Origin: Cardiocondyla obscurior
Taxonomy: Eukaryota; Arthropoda; Insecta; Hymenoptera; Formicidae
DNA: 64,000 bases
Direction: 5' to 3'
NCBI RefSeq assembly: GCF_019399895.1
Contig: NC_091870.1
Location: 3,368,001 to 3,432,000, forward strand
Below, one piece after another: positions 27,847 through 39,216 of the stretch. Under the pieces are notes generated by a model. The model ran no database searches, was not told where the DNA came from, and saw nothing but the letters and a program-made list of their open reading frames with translations. Position numbers and translations under genes: made by a program. Positions within the stretch are counted from its first letter, which is position 1; each line of letters opens with the position of its first letter.

Positions 27847-28189
27847 AACGTGAGTAACGAATAGATAGGAATAGATAAGCGCGGGGGGTGGTGGGGTGAG
27901 ACGGGGGGGACAGAGTGAGAGCGAGCGCGAGCCTACGTGCCGCGCGCTAGGTATTTCCCCACCACTCCCACTCTCACTCTGTCCTTCTCCAGCGGTCGCG
28001 CAACACACACGTACGTACGCGCTACGCAGACCGCGTGCTCTCGTGCCGAAATTAATACGTATTTCCGTTCGACGAATACTTCGCGATACGAGATCTTCTC
28101 CTCTCCGTTCTCCGCGTGAGGAGAGCACGTGCGATTACGTCTCCTTTCGTTAAAGTACGCACTACGCAGCGACCGCGTGTTCGCGCCGT

Positions 28190-28576
28190 GTCGGTCGTTC
28201 CGGGAGTCTCTTGGGTTGCCCCAACGGAGCAACCCAAGGGTAAGTAGTATTAATTTTCCTACCGAATCACATTCCGAATTACATTCCGAATCTACAATAT
28301 AATTTTGTCATTTTTCTGTTACAGATCAAGAGGAACTCCGCTGCAATGCAGTAAAAAAAAGTGCCGTGCGCCGATATCAGTCATCATACGAACCGCAGCC
28401 GGTTCGTCGGTCGTTTCGGGAGTGCCGCTAGTGTACGGGCGTTTTTTTTACGATTATTTTTTTACGGGGGTGCGTACGCGAGTTACTTGTGCGCGGAAGG
28501 ATGGCTCGTCACGTCCCATCTGAGAGGATGAGCAGGCCCACCAGGAGGCATCATGCATCGGCGGAGCAACTTTTAG
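28190..28576 (+). repeat. First-to-second copy units of the tandem array
   Basis: The block GTCGGTCGTTYCGGGAGT occurs at 28190-28207 and again at 28406-28423. The downstream exon end containing CGGAGCAAC occurs near 28225 and at 28561. The acceptor exon with AACTCCGCTG follows the first copy at about 28334. The first copy lacks the GATCG donor found in later copies, so its exon continues into the second unit. Confidence 0.65.
28210..28238 (+). repeat. Perfect 10-bp hairpin abutting a splice donor
   Basis: CTTGGGTTGC (28210-28219), a 9-base loop, then GCAACCCAAG (28229-28238). A donor GTAAGT begins at 28240, one base after the stem. In RNA the stem would sit directly against the 5' splice site of the putative first exon. 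Confidence 0.85.
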
Positions 28577-29095
28577 GTAAGCATTAATTTCTCAAATAAA
28601 ATCTTTATTAAAAGATTTCCTCTACTTTTTTTTTATTAATTTTTTAAACCGATATACATGTCTACATTAATATATTTCTTTTTATGTTACAGCCACCGGC
28701 AGAAATCTACAACTCCGCTGACGCTCATGCAGATCGGTAAGCCAGTAACTTGTTTTCAGGATTTTCTTTTTCAGGTGTCGAAAAATATCGCGCGCAAGTG
28801 ATCAATAATTTTCGCGAATGTAGAATCACGGTCGCGTTCGCGAGTGACTTGTGCGCGGAAGGAGGACTCGTCACGACGTCCGAACTGAGAGGAGGAGCAG
28901 GCTCAGGATGGGCATCCTGCATCGGCGGAGCAACTTATAGGTAAATATCAATTCTTTAAATTCAAAAAAAAATTTTTCTTTTTTTTTTTTGTTAAATTTA
29001 ATTCATAGCTAGCATGTCTACATTAATTTTTTCTTCTTTATGTTACAGTCACCGGCAGAATTCTTCAACTCCGCTGAAGTTCATGCAGATCGGTG
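28481..29095 (+). repeat. Tandem duplication, period about 360 bp
   Basis: Landmarks recur in the same order. ACTTGTGCGCGGAAGGA occurs at 28485 and 28847. GCGGAGCAAC occurs at 28561 and 28925. The intronic CATGTCTACATTAAT occurs shortly before each acceptor, and ACCGGCAGAA plus AACTCCGCTG follow each acceptor. The two short exons (28693-28736 and 29049-29092) are both exactly 44 bases. Divergence is mainly small indels and substitutions, so this is an old tandem duplication spanning exons and introns. Confidence 0.85.
28501..28728 (+). CDS. Possible 34-residue small ORF across a splice (speculative)
   Basis: An ATG in a good context (GCGGAAGGATGG) opens a frame that runs to the donor after 28576 and, if spliced to 28693, continues to a TGA, giving 34 residues rich in Arg and His. 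The encoded peptide begins MARHVPSERM and matches nothing I recognise. The duplicated downstream copy lacks the ATG and its frame is shifted by indels, so selection for coding is doubtful. Confidence 0.15.
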
Positions 29096-32000
29096 AGTCG
29101 AATAATTTTTTTATTTCGTAGTTTATAATTAGGGTCCCTTAAAAAATAACGCACACATGGTTTCTTCTACTATAAATAAAAACCCTTATTTAACGTCTTG
29201 GATATCGATTTGCAGTCAATTGAGATTATGCAAATTGCGATAGTTTATTCTTTTTTTTTTTTTTTTAATTTTTAAATACGAAAAAAAAAAAAATACTAAG
29301 TTTGGGACGACGAAGCGAACATGAAACTGGAATAGAGAACGGCGCGACGATTGAAAGCACATCGAAGAACATGAACGTTAATTACCGTCATCGTTCACAG
29401 TCCGTTGCGCGATCGCGAACGCAGTCGATCGCGGTGTCGGGCACAAATAACGGCGACGATAAACGCCGGCCGTTTGTCTCGGCGACGTAATCCCAGCAAT
29501 GAGGAAGCAAATAAAGCGGAAGGGGGGGGAGGAGGGGGGTAACGGACGGAGGGTTGACCGGCGGCGTGAGGTAAACGGAGGCAATCGCTTGTGAAACGAT
29601 GACTAGTTTCGCGATTGGTTCTGCCTGAATTGTACCGCTTATTTAAACGCTCGCGAGCTGGACCTATGTGCTTCATGGCCGCAATCATAACGATTAGACT
29701 ACTGTCCGCGTGGCGCAACGTAGCAATCAATTCTTACGCGCTGAACTTTGCCTGTCATATTCTGCCGCATGACTGCTAAAATACTATTTCATTATATAGT
29801 CATTATATTACGTAAGGTAACTAAACATGAATGAACGGTAATTGGCGATAAGCGGTCTCGAGCACCAAAAAGACGTCTTCCGATTCATTATTTATTTATT
29901 ATAAAAGAGACTGAAAAGAAGATTCCGAGCCTGACGAAAGAAGGTAAACTGAAAAAGCAGCAAATTGCTGCCGATGCATATACCGTGCCGGCCGGATTGC
30001 CGATGACTGATTTCTCCCCGTTCTCTCATCCCTTGCCTCTGTCGTCTAAGATTACGTACGCTAGCCTGTCGTCGCAGAAAACGCTTTATCTGTCCTTCGG
30101 TGTACAATAATAATTTTACCCGGACTAAATCGCGCTCTTATTTTCGCGAACGAAAAGGAGCCCGTGATAATAACGCCGGCCGTAACAACAGAATCGTTCA
30201 TTAGAGCATCTAATAAATATATATCTCTAGTCTCAATTTGCTTTCGTAACACCTTGCGCTCGTCGCGAACACCTCGACGACAGCCGCGGGAGCTAATAAA
30301 AGTCAGAGAGTCGCTAATTTACGCGGTCGTTTCTGCGCGAGCTAATTCGTCGCGGCGGCGGCGGCAAAAGTCGGCGCTCGAAACGCAACGATTACGCAAT
30401 TGCAATCAGCAACGAGGAAGCAATGTAGATGTGTTGCATCAATATACGCCGCCAGTCATCGTAAAAGTACGCGTAAAGGTAAACGGCTCGGCGAGTGCTG
30501 TTGAAAAGAGGGAAGAATTAAAAAAAAAAGAAAAGAAAAGAAAGGGACGACCGAAAGAGAGACGAAAGGCGTTTTTTACGATCCACGGTTTCAGCCGTGA
30601 GGCTTCGCCGCGATTATCAGCGAGCCGCTCATCTTTCTTAATTTATCAGCGACAGGTGACGGCCCGCAGGCATTCGTTACGATACCGGTCCGTGATACAA
30701 AGATGATTTTCGCGGACGGGCTACAACGTGAAATGTGAAAGGGATATGTCGGTCACGTGAACACGTTTCATTCAGAGTCTTTCCGGTATCGTTGCTCCGT
30801 AAAGCGGCCGCGATAAGATTGCCATGCGAATTTATGCGGCATTAACGGTAGCGTGAAAGCAACAAAGATGCCATCGCATTCTGCGCCGCTTATTAAATAA
30901 GAGGGGCCCCGGCGTTGCCACACAAAATGACAATCACGAAATGACATTTGCGAAATAAATGTTAATTAGCCTTTACCGTTGAGAAATGTCGTCCGTCCGA
31001 TTGTCTGGTTCCTTATTGATTAACCTGCCATTAAAAACGACTTTAATAATTAATTTTTGCCGAAAAGGACTTTTCGTTATTCGAGTAAACGTCTTGTAAT
31101 TTATCGTTAAGCCTAATAAATCGACGTCTGAAATTTAAGTTAAAGTCGTACCGATAAACGGATTACGAAAACGGGTTACGTTTGCGAGAAACTTGCGATG
31201 AGTAATTACAAGCGATTGCAGCAAGATATTTGGCGCCGAACAATTGTAACGGAGATAATCGCTCTCGCTTTCGGTCGGAAGTCGTTCTCGCAAGCCGAGA
31301 TAACAGGGTTACATCGGTCGCTTGCAAGAGCTGGTCTTAATAATTTCCGAAGAAATCTCCACGCCTTTCTCTTGTCTCCATTTAAGTCGCAGAGCGATGA
31401 AGTGGAGCAGGAAGTGCCCTCGCGAAGCCTGAGAACCGTTTACTCGGCAGTTTCCTGCACCGCAACCGCCTACAATTTTCTGTCCGTTGCTAAAATCGTG
31501 TCTAGTGCGTCTAAATTGTCGGCCCGTTCCTTATTGCTTTCGCCCGCAAAATAATCGATCCCACCTCGAAAAATTACCGATCGCCCCATACTTCTGTCGC
31601 TTCCCTTTACCACTCGACGCATTTCCACGTAAGATTGACCGCTAAATATTAAAGTTTCCAAATTTCCAAATTTATTACAATAACTATTTTCGTTTTTGCG
31701 GAATATATCCAAATTTATTAACGAATCTATTTCCATTATTAGCCAATAAAACGGTCAATGCTCCACGAATTTAAAGACACGCGTAGCGTTTCTGTTATAA
31801 AAAAAAAAAAAAAAAAAATTGCGTGATCAATTTTCATTCAACATCGTGCCTACACGACTCCGATTGTGCAAATGATGATCGTGACAATCCGGTGTCACGT
31901 GCAAAGAAAAAAGAAACTAGATTCCCGCTCGTGTTACACAATATGCGTGTGCGTCAAATCACGTGGGAACGCGTGAGGTAGGCGAGTGCATTGCGTGTCT

Positions 32001-34512
32001 CTCCTGCATCGCAAAGAAGATACGGTAACCCGTATTTACCGATCGTATCTGACTTGGCCAATCACTATGAGATACCAGATATTATCTGTAAAATTGGTTA
32101 TATGAAAATTTCGTACTATGCAAAGCCGATTATTAGTTTCACTAACATCGATTAATCTTTTCGTTTTCCTCCGTCCTCCTCTTCGAGTAAAAACTAAACA
32201 CAGGTAGAAGAACGAGACTTTAAAGACACCTCCGCGCGCTTACAATTTAATTTTCGACTCCGCAAAGTAAACTCTCTACTTCCACGTTCTCCAACAAATT
32301 TTCTAAGTCTCCCAGTTTTCGCAAAGCGCGTCCCAACGTCGCGAACGATTCGAGCGAAGAAAGGAACCGTAGTATTCACTCTTTCTTTTTTTTTTTTTCT
32401 TTCTCTTTTTTTTCTTACTACGACAGAGAGTGGCTTGCACGGAAGACCACACGAGTTAAAGTTTTTCACTTGGTCGACGATCGAAGTGGACTTTCAGGTT
32501 CTTTGGGATCGAACGAGGAGAAAAGACATCGACCTCGTAACAGAGACGCGCTCAAGGTTCCGACGGGGCATAATCTTCTTACGCTACCTTTATCACGATG
32601 ACGTGCCCAGCCGATGGGACCACGCCGGGGCTCTCCGGGCTGCTCGCTTTCTCCAATTTGTCATTCGCACGGTGGTGGCGGCGGCCGGTGACGCCGGGGC
32701 GATATTGCGATATTAATTAATCTTACGCACATGCGCGCCCTCCATCCTCGCGGCATCGGACGCATCGGCGACCGCGAGGGGAAGAGCCCACACGTGCATA
32801 CGCCGCGCCACTGCTCACGTTTCACCATGTGAGATAACATCCCGCGAGCAGGTGGAAAGTTCCATATAACACAATCGCGTTACGGCCGCGTCCAGCGCGA
32901 GGCCCCGTGCCGTAAATCACGCGGAAATGAAAAGCAACGCTCCGCGAAACGCCGCTCTAACTGTGAAACTATTACAGATTTTTCCGCGGCGTGAAGGCTT
33001 AACCGTGGATACGCCGTGCACGTGAAATCGTTTCTAGAATTAACCTCCCGAAGCGAGCGTAAATCAGATTTAAAACGACGCTCGGACCGAACGAGAGGAA
33101 ACAAAACTCTTTAGCCTCCGCGCCTCCTTATGCATGTAATTCAACGACGTTAATGAGCTACGCGTACATTTATCATCAATTACTCACGTAATTATGCGAG
33201 GCCCGAGAGAAGGGGGATAGGAATGCAAAAAGTGGGATGCTCCGCTGGCGAAGATGCCGCCGGGACGAAATAAATTAAACGCGATCGTTTCGAATCGATT
33301 TGTCAACGGAGTCGATAAAATTAGAAGCGATCAATTAAGAGCGACGATTTTCTTAATAAATGGCAATTATCTTCCGTTTCGCGGATTCTTGTCGTAATCG
33401 CGACGTCATAATGGGACGTTTTCGAGGTCGGTCGTGACGGTCGGGGCACGGTGCGCTTTAAAGAGTTTAAAGTATGTATCGCGCGGCCATTCTCGGCGAT
33501 GCACGTGCATCGGGAGGTTCGCGCGTGTACGCTATGCGCCGACATCACCGTCGGGCCGAGATAAGATCGGGGACAGGTGGAAAGTCCACGGCTCCCACGC
33601 GACCCCCGTGTGTTTGACCATGTTTAAAGCAGCTCGGACCCGGAGAGATTCAACTCGGCTCTCGGAGGATTAGAATTAGGGATCGTTACACACGCGAGGA
33701 TATCGGTGACGGCAACGGTAAAGGGGAACGTGGGAATAACTTCCTATATCTTACGAACTTGATCTTCAAACGCACGCGGCTGCTAATAGCGTATTAGAAA
33801 AGAACTTATCGCGTACGTCTCCTTCGAACGCCTCTCATTATTTAAATAAAATTAAGTAGATATATTTGCAATTACTCGTGCACGGATTTTAACGTCTCTT
33901 TATGGATTCTATTTGCGATTACCTACCTAATATTAAATTTTTCTTCTTCTTTTTGTTTATTTAGCTATTTATTTTTTTTTTTTTTTAATTAAATTTTATT
34001 TCTCTTACTGTTACTCCGCCGTTATCCGAGGCCCGTTTTTCCGTCTTTTCTTGTTCCCTCGTGGAACACTCGCGTAACATTCACCCGCGAAAATACGGTT
34101 ATACAATCGCAATATGCGATCACGTGCGCACTAATTACCTGAATACCTCACTCCAATACCGTATTATGCGATGCAATTACGCGATAAAGAAAAAAAAAAA
34201 AAAGAAAAAGCCCGAGTTAATGATTAATTAGAACATGACGGCGCGTTTAAAAGTACACAATCGACGATTCCTATTATATGCGCGGGATTGAATGCATTAC
34301 GAATGCATTAGCGCGGAGAAAATAGCATCGCGGAGATCATTAACAGTCAACGTATCGCGAACTTTCGGTCGCTCCGACACGTTTACGAACCGTTAGTCGC
34401 GGAAGTTAATTAATTATGTAGGCTAATACTCACGAATAACCGCGCTAGCATCCCTTAGCCGCTTGCCACGACCGCGTCGCGAGAGGTAATGCGACGACAG
34501 ACGGAGTTGCCT

Positions 34513-34619
34513 GCCGGCTCCTCCACCGTACAAATGATAGCGCGGCGACCTTGTGTAAACATAACAACGTGCGCCACGCAAAAACAACGTATACGCCACG
34601 CGCCAGCCGGCTCCTCCAC
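34513..34619. repeat. Local direct repeats
   Basis: GCCGGCTCCTCCAC occurs at 34513-34526 and 34606-34619, 93 bases apart. Between the copies a second motif, ACAACGT followed by CGCCACGC, is also duplicated (34564-34579 and 34585-34602). Confidence 0.75.
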
Positions 34620-37600
34620 GTGTGAAATATATTCGACGTATCAGAATAAATGATATTTTAAATCTATTCTCTCCGCGTATCAAATTACCTTCGCCCGAAC
34701 GGCTTATTATCGCACGTTGAATACGTCGTTTTAAATCACGCGCAGAAAACAAATTTTTTTTTTTTTTATCTTTTTAACCCTTCGATAAACTATTATTATT
34801 AGCAATATTAAGAAAATTAAAAAAATAAAAATTGTGCGCCGTTCTTCCGCTCGTCGGACCGTCGATAGATCAACGCAGGTTCATTTCGCAGCTGCCGCGA
34901 GGGATCGGACCCGGCTCTTTCGCGGTACCTGGTCCCTTACCTTCTTCTGGCAGCTTCATTGACAATTTCGGTCGCGTCGTAAAACGAGGAGCAACAAAAT
35001 CGCGGAGCGCCTTGCGCTTTCTTGCCTGCGTTACGGTACAACGGGAAGCAGCGACGCGCCGTCTGATATCGTCGCGTGCGGGAACGGCGGGATCCGGGGG
35101 AGGCCCGCTCTCGTCAGCGTGCTAAGATAGGCGGGGGAGAGAAGTCATACGAATGAATGGCGAAGTATCGGCGTACGAAAAATATACCCACCGAGAGTAT
35201 ACGCCTTCGCCATCCTCCTTTCTCCCTTCTGCCTACTCCTTTTTATTCCTACGCTCCTTCCACGGCCCACTTGGCCGACAGGACTACGCACCGCGTGTGT
35301 CCGCGCGCGCCCGTATAAATAAACGGTCCATACATTATTTATAAATCGCTTATGCACCAACGGCAAGGTCAGATAAGATCTGAGACCTGCCCGTGAGAGG
35401 GATACGCCCGGTGGTACATACGTACACGCCGGGCTCTTACAATCTGCGCGGAGTGACCTATCGTCAAGTCGGGTCTCCCCCGGGTTCGCGACGATGGACG
35501 AGGAAGCCTTAGGAACGAGGTCGAAGACACGCGGTGGAATCGGCGCACGGAGAGAGGTCGAACATCGTATGGTACGCGATACCGCGAAACGCTCCGAACG
35601 CGAGATCGTAATAGATAAACCGCGAGGAATGCGAGCGGTAGAAGAAAATTAGGTAACCGTGAAAAAAGTAAAAAAGAAAAAAAAAAGTTTAGAACGGATA
35701 GCTATCGCGACGATAGATTCAGATTTTTCAGAGAACTTTCGGTAAAGATACAGCGATGAGCTGCCGTCTTAGATGTCGCGTTTAAGACGCTGCATGCGCA
35801 AAATATCGTGACTACGAAGGAGCGAGAGAGAGAAAGAAAGAGAGAGAGAGAACGAGGCACCGAGAGAACAAGATCTGGCAGTATGTTATGCCGACTCGAT
35901 TGCAGATAATCATCCGCGCGCCGCACCGCATCGAACTTGATCGACTTATAAATCGGTACTCGCGTACACAACGCATGCATACAGTTGCGGCAACTCCCAC
36001 CTGATGAGATGAGTTATCCAATCGCGCTAGGCATAAACATGCGATTATACGAGGCAGCCCGCGGCTGTTACATCAATTGTAAAGAAACGCAAGAAATTAT
36101 CCCGACTGCAAAGACCGTTCATTAAATATAACGCAAGCTAAGGACAATACGTTTAAGATCTGGACTAATTAGCATCAAATAAACTAATTATCGAGACTTA
36201 TAACGCAGTATCGTAACTAAATTGCTGAATTTTGCGGCGAATAAAAAAAAACTGACAAAAAAAACTGACAAACTAGATCAGAGATAATCGAGCTACCAAA
36301 TGTGAAAATAAAGTTTTATCTGCCGAAACGAGGCGCGGGACGACAGCCGGTCTAATGACCGCACGGTCGTAACGATCGCAAATTATCCGTCCGATTTCAA
36401 CGGGCCCTACTCTCAGATCGGTAAGCAATATCTCATAGAGCAGCCCGACTTGTGTTTAGCCTATCACGAAGTGGATGTCCTTGCCGTGGCCGTGAGGCTA
36501 ATTGCACGAGGTGGTCAGCACGAGGACGAACGCTGAGAGAGGATAAATAGTTGATAGCGGTGGTGGCTGTGGTGGTGACGACGACGCGAAAGAGAAGACA
36601 AAATATCACGCTGATCCCGAAGAGGATGTCGCCCGAAGAGCGGCAAACAGCTCTCCGGCCGTTTCATTTTCTTCACGGCCCCACCATCCATCATCTCAGC
36701 TTCCCTCCTCTCTAAAGGACGCCTTAGCGCGCGATCCTGAACGCGAGACGTTCGTTTATAAGCCTCGTCGAAAAGATGGATGACGAAGAGTATTAAGTTT
36801 TTGTCTCTTCTAATGCTTTTTCTATACGTTGCGCAACGCATATCACCGCGGCGCGAGAACAACACGAGCGGAAGCTGCGACGCGGCCGCTCTCGCGCGTA
36901 CGCGTGAAAAAAAGAGAGAGAGAAAAAGAAACAAAAAAAAAAAAAAAAAAGAAAGGAACTTTTCTAGTCGGGTATTATGTTCTCGAGAGTATTATTATTA
37001 GACCTACGTGAAATTCATCGCGCGTTATGCCGCAATGATGAAAACGCAACGATAATTAGTAAAATATTAAACGTATACGAAATAAAGATTGCCCGTTCTG
37101 GTGTTTCAGCGGTTGGCGCGTTGGTAGCTTTCGATTTGCACGCAGATAAAATATTATATGAAGGCTGTTCGCGGCGTAAAAATTATTTCAATTACACGCT
37201 GATTATATCACAGATGAGACAACGAATCGAAACCGTGATTTTTATCGTCGAACAAATTGCGGGAAAGTGCGGCACACTTTTCAAAATGAACCGCTCGGAA
37301 GATCACCGCGCGCAATCGTCGTGACATCGACGGCGAGACAACGCGGAGGTAGAAAGTTAGAAGTTAATTTGATGTCACTGGCGTCCACAAAGACGCGCGC
37401 ACTTCGGAAAAAAAAAAAAAAAAAGAGTTCTCCTCTACGGCCGCCGCTTTCTCGTTTCCTCTCGCGGCGCGAACGCGCCCGGATATCTTTTCTAATCTCC
37501 GATGGCGATCCGTCCGCGGAAAAACGATCGAGTATCGGCCCCGAGTATGGGGCCTGTAATTTGAGAGAAGGATATCCCGGGTCGGGGCTGGGAATCATAG

Positions 37601-38096
37601 ACGAGGTTTCTCGGGTGGAGCAAGAAGAAACTCATCACTCCGGGCAAAAGCGACGGTCAGGCGAGTATCCCCCTGCCACATTGCCGATACTCTCCAAAGA
37701 CGTAAGTACGCGGAAATCGCGCGCTACCGAGAACGAGAATTTCTCGTTAAGAGAAACTCCGTAAATGTAAAGTCCGACCGGCGCGCCGTGGATCGCTCAT
37801 TCAACCAGACGCACAGATTTTCTCGGAACTTTCGTGATTTCGCGGAGAAACAACGCGCGCCGGTCGTTTCCTTGATTTCAAACTCACGGCAGAAAGATGA
37901 CGGAGAGAAAAGAAAAGAAAAAAAAATACCTCGAATATTAGACGAACATAAAGACTCACGATATTCCAATTGGCGGACAATTAATCGCGGGGTATATTTA
38001 AAATTCAGCGTTTAACTGAAGCTGTAAATACGTCGGAGTTATCGGCTAGATATATATTTTTAGACTTTCGTCATAAGAATTATTATGTCGCGCCGC

Positions 38097-38122
38097 AAAA
38101 AAAAAAAAAAAAAAAAAAAAAA
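38097..38122. repeat. Poly(A) run, 26 bases
   Basis: Uninterrupted A homopolymer without a recognisable retroelement body. Confidence 0.9.
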
Positions 38123-39185
38123 GATACAACGATAGTATTCAGTGCGTATGCGATAAACGTGCAGAAATAAATGTATAAATCACTCGAACGTCTAATGGCG
38201 AAAAGTATTCAGAAATTGTGCCGGTGTTGTCTTAACAAAAACTTGACGGATAGGTTTCATAATTGTATCTCTCATATTTCTTGGACATTTGGTTTGGATG
38301 CGGCCGATAAAATTGGATTCGATTCATCAACCTCCGGTTAAATGGTCTACGAGCGAATATGGGTGGCTTTCAGGCGAGATAACGCTCGAACGGAGCTCAA
38401 TAAGAGCGGCGAAGGCTTTATCGCTCATTGAAATTAATGATACCCGACGTAGTCTCGTCGACGATAGTGGCGTATTTTTCTCGCGTCCTGACAGGTGATT
38501 ACGCCGGTGAGATCTCCGAGTAATTGTTTACAACGCTCTTATTAAATATACACGGTGGCGCAGAAACAGCCTCCCAATTATAAATATAGATTTAGCGCAG
38601 ATTACGAAAGAAGAAGATTGCGAACGGAGCTTAAAGAAAGGATGCCGGCTATTTTCTTTTTTTTTTTTCTCTTTCTAAAGCGAGATATGTCTTTCGTTCG
38701 CTTGTCAATTTATCTGGCGCTCGATAAATGCCAGCCGAGTTTCAAAAGGCGAGCTTCTTTAATTCTTAGGAGAGTTCCCGCGATTACAAGCCCCAAAGCT
38801 ATTTCCGACGAAACACTAACAATAAGTCTTTTCCGGCGATCGGCAGAAAAACCTAACGCGTAAGATCGCGTCGACGGCTGCTGGAAGATCGATCCCGCGC
38901 GTCCAAGTTTTCAATGAAGCCCTTATAAAGGTAGAGGCGCGTACAACGGCTTCTATGGACGAAGCCGGCGAAGGTTGCGCGAGGAAAAAGCTGCGATTCG
39001 ACGGAAAGAAGGAGAATGCGCCTCTCTTTCTCTCTCTTTCCCGTCCCGAACTCGATTAATCGGCCGGGGGCTATCCGATCGAGGATGAATGCACCGTAAG
39101 GCAGCGGCCCACCTCATCGTCACTGCCTCCATTCACTAGGAACAATCTACAGGCAATTTCATTTAGCGTCATCGCGACAGGGCTC

Positions 39186-39209
<24 letters not shown>
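39186..39209. repeat. (CT)12 microsatellite
   Basis: Uninterrupted CT dinucleotides, a simple repeat. Confidence 0.9.

Positions 39210-39216
<7 letters not shown>

Larger units (their letters stand above)
27900..29530 (+). ncRNA. Putative nested multi-exon transcript with tandemly duplicated exons
   Basis: I do not recognise this gene. On the plus strand, opposite to osp, consensus splice sites outline exons ending at 28239, then 28325-28576, 28693-28736, 28775-28940, 29049-29092 and from 29216. Donors read GTAAGT, GTAAGC, GTAAGC, GTAAAT and GTGAGT. Acceptors include three near-identical TGTTACAG sites. The exons are copies of one another: each unit has an exon ending near GGAGCAAC, then an intron of 85-116 bases, then an exon containing AACTCCGCTG. 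Copies 2 and 3 sit about 360 bases apart and also share intron sequence. A CpG-rich zone with duplicated segments (28015-28048 and 28155-28188) could be the promoter and first exon. AATAAA motifs lie at 29175 and 29510. No long spliced reading frame was found, so a non-coding RNA is favoured. Expression is unproven. Confidence 0.45.

Noticed and set aside
28305..28523. 72-codon frame in the nested locus
   Set aside because: It starts inside the intron before the acceptor at 28324 and is not shared by the duplicated copies.
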